Shown one piece after another: positions 22,073 to 33,669 of a DNA stretch of 64,000 nucleotides (positions are counted from its first letter, which is position 1; the number at the start of each line of letters is the position of its first letter). The notes beneath the pieces are model-generated. The model saw only the letters and a program-made list of their open reading frames with translations, searched no databases and had not been told where the DNA came from. The translations under genes were made by a program, and so were the position numbers. The DNA is taken from positions 16,169,629 through 16,233,628 of the forward strand of contig CM053327.1 of assembly GCA_028583605.1 (NCBI GenBank), given 5' to 3'. This DNA is from Dastarcus helophoroides. Its lineage: Eukaryota > Arthropoda > Insecta > Coleoptera > Bothrideridae.

Positions 22073-22310
22073 ATTAAAATTTAGTGTTAAATAATACTTG
22101 TTTCCACATACTACTCACGGTACTCTGAAGATTTAATGCAGTTGCCCTTTGCGAGTAGATTGAACTTAAAAAAATAAGTAAAACTGCGAATTAAAATTTA
22201 GTGTTAAATAATGCTTATTTCCACATACTACTCACCGTAACCTGAAAGCATAATGGAGTTGCTCTTTGTGAGTAGTTAAAACTTAAAAAAAATAAAACTA
22301 AAAATAAAGA
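22073..22310 (+). mobile_element. Two LINE 3' tails in tandem
   Basis: Two direct copies of about 115 bp (22073-22185 and 22190-22300), each ending TGCCCTTTGCGAGTAGATT or TGCTCTTTGTGAGTAG followed by AACTTAAAAAAATAA. This is the 3' end of the LINE family at 12803-16255 (TACCCTTTGCGAGTGGATTA then A-rich tail, minus strand there). Strongly 5'-truncated inserts or a local duplication of one insert. Stem-loop arms are at 22111-22118/22151-22158 and 22228-22235/22268-22275. Confidence 0.65.
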
Positions 22311-22479
22311 AATATTGCAAATGGACAAATAGAAAATTTACCGATACATCTTCATGGTACTACGATCATTGTTTAAGCGCGCGAGGTGAGATAGAGGCAG
22401 TTCTTTAATATCCATCAGGCAACAAACTTCCACAAAAGAAAACGTTGTATATACATACTTCTTAAAGGTACCAACCCTA

Positions 22480-22532
22480 TTTATTGACAAGAGCTGTACT
22501 CTCCCGCATGAAAGCGGTAGCTGGCACATGAA
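22480..22532 (-). CDS. Candidate terminal exon, 17 codons with stop and AATAAA
   Basis: On the minus strand a pyrimidine-rich acceptor (TTTCTTTCTCATTAG) ends at 22533. The following exon reads SCASYRFHAGEYSSCQ then TAA at 22483-22481, and the stop overlaps an AATAAA signal (22485-22480). Spliced to the candidate exon at 22662 (AG|T joins to Ser) the frame is open across the junction. Product not recognised. A longer frame on the same strand (22529-22338, ending CG|GTAAAT) is an alternative reading. Support is splice grammar only. Confidence 0.3.
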
Positions 22533-22661
22533 CTAATGAGAAAGAAAGTCGTCCGCAGTCACACATATCTCGGTCACTATCATCCGAACATTTCGACCGC
22601 CGATAAACAATTGAATAAATTGAATATAATAATTAAATGACATCAATATACGTACCGTTAC

Positions 22662-22735
22662 CTTGCTGTACCAGGCGGTATGCCAACAAAATGTGCTTCT
22701 TTCAGAGGCGCAATAAGATTTTCAAATATAATTTA
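22662..22735 (-). CDS. Candidate internal exon (FENLIAPLKEAHFVGIPPGT)
   Basis: The minus strand reads FENLIAPLKEAHFVGIPPGT followed by GCAAG|GTAACG, a good 5' splice site at 22662/22661. The composition is less A+T-rich than the surroundings. The upstream edge is uncertain: no convincing acceptor was found near 22735. The intron to the next candidate exon would be about 129 nt. Product not recognised; it could be a transposon-derived or host fragment. Confidence 0.3.
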
Positions 22736-22869
22736 AATTTAACATAATTGTTAAGGAAAATGTTTAACCTCTAAAAATTGTATAAGTTATTTTTGTCATT
22801 ATTATTTATGATTGAAAAATAAAGCTGATGTGGTATACAACCAGCTCCTATTTTTGAAAATGTTGATTT

Positions 22870-22990
22870 TTTGAAGTAAATACTTCTTTGGGCGCCTTGA
22901 GCGATTTTGAATAAGGGTAAATTGGCGGTTTCGCTTGATAATCACGCGCGTCACCATCACGCTTTACCAACATGCCCTAATATATTCTAC
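22870..22990 (+). repeat. Family G dispersed repeat, copy 2
   Basis: TTTTTTGAAGTAAATACTTC, GGCGCCTTGAGCGATTTTGA, GGCGGTTTCGC, CAACATGCCCTAATAT. Same order and orientation as the copy at 19901-20000. Confidence 0.6.
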
Positions 22991-23109
22991 TGTTAATATT
23001 AAAGCATATCAAAGTATATTTCACTATCAATAAATATTAGCTTCGTTTCCACACGATACAAGCATCAAAACCACAAATGTAAGAAAGTGGGTCAGTTTGA
23101 TAGAATTTA

Positions 23110-23760
23110 TTTTAAAATATTTCCAATATTCTAACTATATCTGCTTTTCTCAAAATTTGGCCTTCTAAATATTTAGATTTTCGTTCAATTTTTCAAGCTA
23201 TGAAAATGTAGAGTTTTTTAAATGGTTACGGTTTTCTCAAAACTTCGTTTCCATTTCAAAATTACAAGTTTTTTTTATCAAATTCTCAACTTTTTATAAA
23301 ATTTTGGCTTTTTAGAAACCTTTCAATTTTAGCTTTCTCAAATTTTCGAACTTTTTTCACGATTATGACTTTTTTGGTTTTTTCCATTTGTGCAAGATAT
23401 TTGCTTTCCGAAAATTTCAGCATTTTTTTTTAAATATGACACCGACTTTTTTAATTTTCGACTTTTCCAAAAATTGTACTTTTTGAAAATATTAATTTTT
23501 AGAAAATGTTGATCTCTTATAGTTTGTTTTTTTTTCGAAAATTTAGATTTTTTAAAATCCTGATTTTTAAACTTTCGACATTTTTTCAGTATTTCCACTC
23601 TTTGAAAAATTTTACTTTTTATTGTAAATTTCGACTTTTCTTCAAAGTTTCGATTTTTCTTCAAAGTTTCGATTTTTTTCTCTTTCTTTCAAAATTTAAA
23701 TTCTTCCAAAACTGTAGCTGTTTAAAAATATTGATTCTTAATTTATTTTTAATTTGTCTG
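23110..23760 (+). repeat. T-rich degenerate array block
   Basis: Same word set as 4640-5600 (TTTCGACTTTTCTTC, AAATTTTGGC). The 108- and 167-codon frames crossing it are mostly Lys- or Phe-rich translations of the array. Confidence 0.7.
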
Positions 23761-23799
23761 CATATAGTATGTTTAAAATTTTTTCGTTTTATTCGTATA

Positions 23800-24030
23800 T
23801 TTTTACCCTCCTTCCATATTAAATGTGTCGAACGTGTGATATTGCCAGGAATTTCTAACAGATCATCAGATGTTTTTAATTCGCGCGCCGCGATTCGAAT
23901 TGACACATGCGCAATACTCGCCAACAACCCATGCTCCATCTTTGTCGGATTCGGTATAATTCTACATAAAGGATCAGAAGAGAGTTTTATTGAAGATGTA
24001 ATATTATAACGATTTATTAATTTTTTGTAC
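23800..24030 (-). pseudogene. Unrecognised coding-like segment
   Basis: The minus frame that runs 24032-23661 is ordinary-looking only in its first half (LSSDPLCRIIPNPTKMEHG, ASIAHVSIRIAARELKTSDD), where the DNA is unusually CpG-rich (GCGCGCCGCGATTCG near 23882). From about 23760 down it is array translation. No family recognised; it may be the edge of an unclassified mobile element. Confidence 0.25.
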
Positions 24031-24144
24031 AATTCTATTTCAATTTATTTTCTATATTTTTTTACCAGCACATTTTATCATTGTTGCTTAATATCATTTG
24101 AACCTGCCTTTTTTTAAGGGCGAGTGGCCTAACTAAATCTGTTG

Positions 24145-24185
24145 GTAGTCGTATTTTTAATAGTTCCTATTAAAAATACGACTAC
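24145..24185. repeat. Perfect 19-bp hairpin with 3-nt loop
   Basis: GTAGTCGTATTTTTAATAG (24145-24163), loop TTC, then its exact reverse complement (24167-24185). No U-tract terminator logic applies in this eukaryotic setting. Confidence 0.85.
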
Positions 24186-24199
24186 AGTTACTTTCTCAG

Positions 24200-24992
24200 C
24201 ATTCTCTTTTGCGTTTCTATGAATAGTTTTGTAAAAATATTTCCCTAGTTAAGGGATTAAAGGGTAATATTTTAGAAATAATCCGACATTCTAAAAAAGT
24301 CTTTAGAGAGGGTTCGTTTGCCGACTAATGAGATGATTCATAGTTATTATTAGATGTGCTTGCAGACTTCTCTAGAAATCAGATATTCTGTAAAGATATC
24401 CTACATAAATCGATGCGAGTCCTTCCTAAATTAGTTTGCCTTATGTATATTTGAAGTTTCACGTACTCTGGTGTTAAATGAAAGTGTTAAAAATCTACGA
24501 TGAATTTTAGCCGAACCGGACCAGTCAAATTGTTCTAAATGTGAAAACCAACTTGCACCGTTTATGTAAACTAACTAAACTAAATATTTTTCTCTAGTTT
24601 TATAAAGCCAAATTTGTGATATATCCATTCATAAGCTAAGAAATAGTTAAAATATGTAAATGTGCTAATTACCTAAGTATTTAACCATTCTTTTTTTATT
24701 TTGAATAACTTTAGCATCCACTGGCAAGTACTAATTATTCCCATAAACTAGTTTATATTTGAAATAAATACAGCTAAGCAGATTAATTAGCATTTGCAAT
24801 TAAATTTATTTTAGGCTGTTAGGTTTAAATATGTAATTTTCCAACTTAAACTATCACTTCGATTGTCTCTCATGAAAACTTTGCTACCTGTAAATGACTA
24901 TTTTTTTTTCTATTTTAACTTGTAAATAGGCGGTTTACAATTAATTAACATAGAATAATATATTTGTTTTGTACTAACATTGTGATTATTTT
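24200..24992. other. No gene recognised
   Basis: A+T-rich, no open frame or repeat of note. Confidence 0.5.
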
Positions 24993-26482
24993 ACAAGGTG
25001 GTTGAATCAAATTTGATTTCCACTACAGGAATCTCCTAAACCATTAGAGATGCAAGGAAGCTTAAATGGGCAAAGTAATGCAGAAATTAATGCCCAATGT
25101 TATTCCGCTGAGAAACCAATTGAATTTCAATCTTGATTTTATTTAGAAAAAACTAAAAATCGCCATTTTTAAAAATCAGCTGTATCTTGTTTATTGGGAG
25201 TTCGATTGAAAGAAATTCAAAAACTATAATTAGTTGTTTTTTGAGACATTTTCATTGGTGTACATTAATTTTTTCGAAGTTTAACTGTTTCCGAGAAAAT
25301 TATGTCAACTTTATTATTTCTTATGGACGCCATATTGGATTTTACCATTTTCGGATTTATCATATTTTTCTGATTAATTTGAGGTATGTCATGTCATATT
25401 TCAAATGTGGCAAAGTGGGTTAAATGAACTAATTTTTTATTTTTAAACAAAACAATTATAGTAGGCGACGCAAGTGCCAGAACTTTTAATAATAAAAAAT
25501 GCAGTACCTAAGAAAGCAATAATTATTATTAAAAAACGAACAATATTACAACAAAGGGTATAGTATTGAAATATTTATTAATAATCGTAATCTGCATGAT
25601 TGCCTTTAAATTACGTAATTCTCAGAACATTGTAAGGGCTTTATTAAGGATGACTTTCCCATGACTCATGCGCAAGTGTGCGTTCTAGACTTCTCTAGAA
25701 GTTATATATTTTAAGACGGATAATGTGCCCAAATATGAGAATCATTTCTAATGTTAGATTGTTAGATATTTCACGTTATACGAATAAATATTTAATGTTA
25801 AAAGAATTTTTGTAAAAATTGCCGACAAGAATTTTTAAACACCTACACGTTTTCATAGAATTACGCAATTTAAAACGATGCATGCACCTTAAGATTATAT
25901 TAATAACTGTTTAGATATCGCACAATTTGTTGCAATATTTTTAGTTTTTTAATAATTATTGTTACATAATTAGGTACTGTATTTTTATTATTAACAGTTA
26001 TGGCAGTTGTATCACAATACTGTAATTTATTTGTTTAAAAATAAAAAATGAGTTCATTTAACTTACTTTGCCACATTTGAAGTATGGCATATCATACATC
26101 AAATTAGTCAGAAAAATATGTCAAATTCGATAATGATAAAATCCAATATGGCGTTCATTAGAAATAACAAAGTTGACATAATTTTCTAGGAAACATTTAA
26201 ATTTAGAAAAAATCAACTTACACCAGTCAAAAGGCGTCAAAAAACAACTAATTACAATTTTTGAATTTTTTCAATGGGATTTCAAATTAACAAGTTACAT
26301 CTGATTTTTAAAAATGGCGATTTTCAGTTATTTCTGAATAAAATCAAGGCGAATTGGAATTCAATTGTTTGCGGAAAAATTTTAGGCATTAAATTCTGCA
26401 CTACTTTTCCCATTTAAGCTTCCTCGTATCTCTAATGGTTCACGAGATCCCTGTAGTGGAAATCAAATTTGGTTCAACCTGT
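24993..26482. mobile_element. 1.5-kb foldback element (near-complete palindrome)
   Basis: The left half (24993 to about 25640) is repeated in inverted orientation in the right half (about 25850 to 26482), at roughly 80-85% by eye. Outer ends are ACAAGGTGGTTGAATCAAAT against the complement of ATTTGGTTCAACCTGT, and matching landmarks continue inward (AAATCGCCATTTTTAAAAAT, TTAGTTGTTTTTTGA, GAAAATTATGTCAACTTT, GCCATATTGGATTTTA, AAATGTGGCAAAGT). Only about 200 bp in the centre are unpaired. No transposase is present. The 78-codon frame at 25187-25423 lies in one arm and is broken in the other. Confidence 0.85.
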
Positions 26483-26534
26483 ATATAATAAGAAAAAAAT
26501 TAAATCAAATTATAATAAAAAGTTATCAGCGGAA

Positions 26535-26643
26535 TAATATTGGCCATTAAATTTAGCACTACTTAGCCCATTTAAGCTTCCTTATATCTCTAAGTCTAGT
26601 TTTCGAGATCCCTATAGTGAAAATCAAATTTGGTTCAACCTGT
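26535..26643 (+). repeat. Extra copy of the foldback terminus
   Basis: The last about 105 bp of the foldback element are present again, diverged (CCCATTTAAGCTTCC, TCGAGATCCCTATAGTG, AATCAAATTTGGTTCAACCT GTATAATAA at the end). Same orientation as the right end. Confidence 0.7.
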
Positions 26644-26649
26644 ATAATA

Positions 26650-27899
26650 ATTATCATAAACACAACTTTTGAGTGGTTGCCTGTCTCATCAATGCAGAGC
26701 CCTAACTGTTGAAGTCAGATACATAAAATTTGTCGAGTAGTTTCTCTTGACATGAGTCGGAACAATAAATTAATTTTTGAAATTCATCCTCGAAAGAAAT
26801 GAAAAGAAAGTGTCAATTTTAATGCGAAAAACAAAAAATTAAAATGAACATTATGAAGGTCATTTTTTTTTTCAAAATAGCAAGTAAAATTCTCTAAAAC
26901 AAGAAAATTACAGCCTTTGACAATATGTTTGACATCCGAGGTTTAACAAAAACCAAATAGAGCCTCGAAACGTAAGTATTATTAAAGGATTAGGTTCCGC
27001 TTTTAAATTCTGCTGACAAACAGTGATGAACCAATTATAAATAATTGGTCCCTTTATTTTGATTAATAGATTCAAAGTTATTTTAGTTGTAGTTTATTCA
27101 TAAAGTGTTGTTTTGATTTTTCTTGAAGTGATGGTGCGCAAGCAATATTGTTTTTACCATCAAATTTAGAAGAAGATAAACTTTTCTATTAAGTCAAGGA
27201 TGTTGTAAAGCATAAAGACATTTTAGCATCACTACGGGAATTGAATTGTGATTATTAACTACTTTCTGGTGAGGCATCTAAAGAAGATTCTCTGGCCACA
27301 TTACATTAGTTTACATTAGTTGCTATTTTAAATATTGTCTAGATTTGGATGTTGCACAAAGAAATTATACCGCTCTTTTCTATTTTTCCATTATACGTAT
27401 ATTCAATTTTTCCAAGCTAATTACCTGTGTGGGGACTTCCTATATAATGATGTATAGCATGTCGACCATATATTCCGTTTTAACGAGAAATTATGATAAT
27501 ATTTCCAAATGTTTGACGTTTCCACGAAAGAACGAAGTTCGTGCTAAATTATATCTGGAATATACACGAAATAGACACGAACTTTTTAAACGGGAACTAG
27601 ACTTTAATTTCATTTTATCGTAATAATACGTAAACAACAGCACGATATACATCAGATCTAACCCATTTTCTAGGTTTTACAATTGAAAAGCAAAACATTA
27701 TATCTAGATTTTATGTTCTGGGAATTACTGCTTATTGTATTTTCTTTAAAAAAAAACCAACCCGAGACAAAGAAAATTAATTCAGTGTTTTTTCTTCAGT
27801 TCGCTTTCTCTAGCTGTGATTATACGCGTTAGATTTATTTAAACACAAAGCTTTTGTGCATTTTTTAGTAATTCGAGCTTATCTTTTATGAAGAGAATT

Positions 27900-27961
<62 letters not shown>

Positions 27962-30900
27962 CAAATTATATTTACTTTGTCAAAAACAAACATTCACTGT
28001 GGCAAACAAATTATAATGTAAATCATATTTATAGAAAAATTGTTAGCTAATAATTTACAAATAAATTAGAAACGTCAATAATTTGATAGGTTTAATTATG
28101 AGCATGTTCTAATTGCCTTTTATACTAATCATTAACTTTAGGAGTAGTAGAGCTGCTATGTTGTCATTACTTCAAGATGTTTTTCTAACATACGGAATGA
28201 AGCATCGGAATTCTGTGAGATGTGTAAATTCAAATTGGTATTTCGCAAAAGCGTTTAGCGTTTCAAATCGTTATATTTTACTATTTTACTTATAATATCA
28301 CCCTACATAATATATTACTTATTCATCAAGATCTGAAGAAATTTTTGGCTCCAATAAATTAAAATCTTTTCAAAACATTCTTTCGCCTATACTGCCCTTA
28401 TATTTTTCATATTAAAAATCGTAAGTTTGACACTAAACATCTCGGCTTCGGCACCGGCACGAGTCTTGACTTAGTTTTGAAGGTGCATGAATACTGTTAG
28501 TAAGGTTTGACAAAAATTTAAAGGAAAATCTGTAGAAAAGCAATTCTAGCTAGAACTACCTAGAAGTAAGCAATTCTTGTATGTATAATCTGTAAATTTT
28601 GTATTCAGATAAGGTTTTAGTTATTAAATGTCTCTGTGGGGAAATTTAATAACTAAACTAAATAGCTGTATTTCCTAAAATATCGTGATTTTACCCAAAA
28701 AGAAGGACATTATTTTTTATAGCTACCTGGTAAATCTTTTAGGTACTTGCATTATTGCTATTGCAGTAACTTAATCTTTCTCAATTTGCTATTGGCTGCT
28801 AGCACAATACTCTACGAGATGGCGCTAGCAACGTTAAAAACCTTAAAATACGAAATATTATCCACATTGGCGAATCGTACAATTTCTTCGGGAATGCGCA
28901 GCGTAAAATATATTTAAACGTAAAATTAACGTGAAAAATCAGGATTTAAAGGTAAAAATGACAAAGCCGAAAAAACAAGGATTTCACAAAAAAAGTTGAG
29001 TGAAACTCGGTCGCTCAGGTACTTCTCTATTATATGGTGAATGCGTGATTAGTTATTATTAGACTTAACCTGCAAGCTTTAAGTAATATTATTTAATATT
29101 TTGTGTAAAATAAATCTTCTTAAAAGTTGCCTCGGCGACTAGCTCATTCGGCTTGTTATTATATTATTTGAGCAGTTGAAATGTTTCCACTTCATGCTAT
29201 TGCACAGTTTCATGTTATTGTAACCAGGTGGACGTGCAGTACGTGTCCGTTACTACCATTACTAAATCAACATAATAAAATCTGTTTTAATACAAAAATA
29301 TGGTTTTTACTGATGTTTCCAATTCAGATTTATTGCATCAACAGAATGTATATTAGAAATATACAGGTTGTAGGTGAAATGTCTTTTCCAGGTAATAAGA
29401 TATTTTTCGTTAAAACAGATGAAAGTGGAATTGCTCATATGACAGCTAATAATTAATGTCGTGTCCTTCAAATTACATCTAGTATCAGTCTCCAGTAATT
29501 AGCTGCATCTCCGATAATTAATTGATAGCTCTAATCTACATAACAGGAAAGACATTATCAGTGCACCCTAATTACCTCAGTTCCAGATTATGTCCTTATT
29601 CCTATCGCTTCCAACACACATCATGTGTTGATGAGGATGATTTGCATTGTGATATTACCAATCAATTATGAGGAATATAATCATAAGCTACTTATAAATA
29701 CATGTTTCTTCAACTGACTATATTGTTTGATTTCTAAAAATATACATCAAAAAATATGTTTAAAATAACATTCCAAATGGTTTTCCTAACTTTAGGATTT
29801 ACATTTTTTTTTTGGTATGACGTACTTTTTTCTAACAAAAAATTATTTAAGAAACTTATCTCATGCATTATTCTTTCATATTTCTGTTTTTATATTTTTT
29901 GCATAATGTCAGATGTCCTCTGCGACTTGGATTTTCATTTTGTATTTTATATGGAATGTTATTACTTTTTGTGTCACATAGTAACGTTCAGACAGTTTTT
30001 TTTAATATTATATTAGCGTGATTTTAATGAGAATGAGTTTCCCGATGATCATTTGGATTTTTTTTCAAAATTTTTTATTTGAGTATCGTTTGTCAGCAGG
30101 TCTCAATAACTTACTTTTCAGCATTTAATTGATTGACTACGTTGACGTGTCATCTATTGATAATTCAGCTACCCAAGTTCCATTGTTAAACGTTTAGAAG
30201 CTTGCACTATAGCAGTCCTAAGCGCATTCTACTATTATCAATTTGTGTGCGTTTCTTGTGGTCAAATATAGATGTTATTAAGCTTCGTCTAGACCAGAAC
30301 CAATAAACATTAATCCTAAACTTCTTGAAAGTGTTTCTCCTTGGCAATGAATACTAAAAATATTGCAAAAACCTTAACGTGACACCAATCAAGCCAATAA
30401 TTTTTAGGTGGCAAAATATCCACAGTCTTTAGACGGGTCGCATAACACGCACAGAATTTTGCTTATTCTTTTAAATCAGGAATTTGGTTTCGGGCACCGG
30501 AATAAATGCGTTTTTATAAAACGCAAAATCAGATCAGGAATCCATGCGTGTAGAACCGGTCACTCAGTGGTGTGCACTCAATGAAGACAAAAAGGCATTG
30601 CGTACCCGAGTAAAATTAGAAAAGAAAATATAAATACACATCTACTTGTAAATAAAACTAATTTTTCAGTTGATATGGTATTTCTTTTTATTACTACTTT
30701 GCTTCTCTTTTCAACCATTAAAAACAGGTATAAACTTTTAAAATTAATTAAAGGTTATTGCAAAGTTACCACGAATACGGTAACGTTCCAGTGAAACGTC
30801 CCACTAAATCACAATATTCCCATATAGGTGGCCCACAAGACAAAAGTATAGGCAGATAACGACAGTAGAATAGCGCTTATATGGAGATGTAAAGGCGGCA

Positions 30901-33100
30901 CCTTTTAAGTGCTAATATGTGTATGGTAGCGACATCTTTGTTACAGTAGACGTACATTACATTAGAAGTTTCTCTTTCAGTAAATCCCCTAGATATTGAA
31001 TTATAATGCAATGTGTTAGTCTTGTTGTCAAGGTCTACGTTCCGTGTGTGTTTTGTAGTATTTATTTAATACAAACTGAAGTCATTCGTTTAATTTTATA
31101 AAAAGATTTATTCAAGACATTTAATATACACTTAGTGTTAAACTGTTCTGTTAATGTTAGTTTATTGGACTGTTGGACGGTATAAAAATTTAGTCAAAAT
31201 CCGATGTTGGGGATAACTGCTTACAGTGGCTAGAAGACTTTCATTGGTATTCAAATCATTTTAAAATAAACAGAAAATTATCGTAACAGGACCACTTATT
31301 CCTCCACTTAAACTTGTGTTTATATATTTTAGTAAAAAAACTATGACAATTACAAATACACGTATTATTATATATTATATATATATAAAAGTTTAATAAT
31401 TCATGAAGTTTAGTTCCACTTTCAAGCGTGCGAATAGGATTCTTGCTAGGATTTTTGGTCTGTAAGTACGTGATAATTTTTGCTACGGTACTTTTACTCC
31501 AACGTACTTTTGTCTAAATCGAAATCATCGGATATCTATTTGCCTACCCTGTCTCAAATGGCACTGAACGCCACTGCAGTCATTGAATTCTGAAAGTGGA
31601 TTCCTGATTCGGAGGCCCAATCGGGATTCCTGCGGCAGCCAGTTACATTAGATATATCATTGAGTTGGTAGGTGATGAAAAAGCATTGGCATTGGTGCAA
31701 TTATGACAGACGGGGCAATTAAAGATTCGATAGCATGAGGCTTTCGGGCAGTTTAGAATGTGCGAGGATTTTAATAGTACCTAGATAATAAAAGTTGAGT
31801 TTTCATGATTCCTCTCTTCCATAGGTTGCCCTAAAATTAAATCTCCTTTTCTACAAGCACGTAAGCCTGATTATCTATGCAATTCAAATTCGAATATGCA
31901 GAAGCCCGTATGCGAAATCCAGGTAGATTGCACTGATATAGAATATCCATCAATTAGGCATGTTATCGGAGGAAGCGAAGGGGCACGTTTCAGTAGAGAA
32001 ATCCTTGAGGCATTAGGCGCCCAGACCACCTCTGTCACATCTAGTTACTAAGTTCTGTACACCAAAGCCCTAGGGACTCCTACCCACATCTCCCAGTCGA
32101 CATAGACTCTATTTATTGGAACCGTGATTCCGCATTAAAGAATTAACGGCATCTGACCCGGTTCACAGGATATTTATCGCAAATACCTTTTAAAAAGGGC
32201 TTACTGCATTCAAATAAACCAAGCACTTTTCTTTCGACACGTTGGATCCTAGTCGTTAATCCTATTTGATATCTAAGGGATATTCTTTGTTATACCAAAT
32301 TAATTTTGCCTTTTTTCCTAGTTGTAAAGTCGTATGATTCTCTAGCTAATCGTATTTGAGGATTCTGAATACTAATCTTTTAGGGAAAAGTTTTTAGTAA
32401 CTTTGTCTGATACTCGTGGAAAATTTGATTATCCGATACATCCAAGTAAAAAAAATTATAAAATCATAATTTACAACCTGGAACGCGCATATTTCAAGAC
32501 GTGTTATGAAGACCGAGCCCAATCGGCCGTAAAACACGTATAAGTGGCTGTATACCACCTGAATCCATCCACTGAGCGAACGTCGATAAGCATAAAGTAG
32601 GTAGTTTTTGACGTGGGTAGACACACACGTAAATTCGTTCGGAAATGCAGCGAAGCTCATATTAAACCGCTTGTTACCGCGATTCACGCACCACGCTCTG
32701 CCGGTCGCCCTACCCAAGCTTTACGGCTCGTCGCTCTCTTACGCAAAATTATGGATGCACTAAAAAACCTCCCGTTTATAACCAACACACTTGGCCTCTT
32801 ATATTTAAATTTATCATTACGAAACACGAATAAATGTTTCCCATACTGGTGGCTCAGAAATGGAAGAGCATGCAAAGTTCTTCAAGAGAAATAACGGAAG
32901 CGAGTGGAACCATTCACAAGAAAATCAATCAGGTTGTGTATAAAACAGCATTAAACAAAAATGTGTAAAATATAAATGCCTATCAAACGTCAACAAACAA
33001 ATTCAAATATGAAATATCGAAAGCTTCTATGACCTAAGCACAATTTAGGAGGATTCAGGTAAAAAGATAACCAAATTCAAAATAAAAGTGCATGGGAACC
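26650..33100. other. Long stretch without recognised genes
   Basis: 6.4 kb of A+T-rich DNA. Frames of 60-107 codons occur (27345-27623, 29181-29456, 29756-30016, 32394-32717 minus, 32613-32894) without recognisable motifs. The CpG-rich patch at 32480-32760 is open on both strands at once, so neither frame is convincing. A (TA)n microsatellite is listed separately. Confidence 0.5.
27902..27956. repeat. (TA)n microsatellite
   Basis: About 27 uninterrupted TA units. Confidence 0.95.
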
Positions 33101-33104
33101 CTTT

Positions 33105-33664
33105 ATATCAGCCAACACCATAGGCAAACTCTTCTCAAGTAAAAGTGGCACAGAAAGACAGAAGAGCCACGGTAACTTATTATATCAACCATACCAGAAA
33201 CGAACTTTTTCGGGGTTAAAGTGGCACAGGAGGAGGAAGACTAAATTTCAGACAGAAGAATATCGTACTCAGCATACCGGATGTACCGAAATTAGGTTAA
33301 AAGATTTTAACAGCGGATTCTACGTCCAAAAATATATAAAATTTTCATATAAACCTATATCGGGATAGTATCAAAATTTAAATAGACATGAGTTATAATA
33401 TATAAAGTTAGTTATTTCTTCATATTTCCAATCAGAAGATATTCGCCTCTGTTATAGTTGATACACCAAGTAGCCGTGCTCTTACTCTTTTGATTACCTT
33501 GCCGTTTGTGCCGTTTTCATTTCGGACCAGTTTCATCTCTGGCATGCTTAACAAACAGTTGCCCTCCTGTTTGAATCTTGCTAATTTTTATTCCAGAGAC
33601 TGAGTTGCCGTGCTTTTTTGTCTTCAATTCAATTACCCTTGTTCCCTGAAGGAGTTCGGTTAAG
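33105..33664 (-). repeat. Small repeat cluster with coding-like text
   Basis: Two degenerate direct copies on the plus strand (33105-33170 and 33182-33245, sharing TATATCA.CCA.AC.A and AAAGTGGCACAG) and a related inverted copy at about 33410-33510. The minus strand at 33664-33410 gives a readable frame (ELLQGTRVIELKTKKHGNSV, SGIKISKIQTGGQLFVKHAR) with one stop, then KSKSTATWCINYNRGEYLLI. No family recognised; probably an unclassified repeat element. Confidence 0.35.
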
Positions 33665-33669
33665 ATGAC

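Noticed and set aside
23338..24009. Overlapping 108-, 123- and 167-codon frames
   Set aside because: Their Lys/Phe-rich parts are translations of the degenerate array on either strand. Only the CpG-rich segment at 23.80-24.03 kb was kept, at low confidence.
29756..30016. 86-codon Phe-rich frame resembling a small membrane protein
   Set aside because: The hydrophobicity follows from T-rich DNA; no conserved pattern, splice sites or poly(A) logic.
32394..32894. GC-richer patch with open frames on both strands
   Set aside because: Open on both strands at once with no recognisable motif or splice edge on either, so it cannot be assigned.
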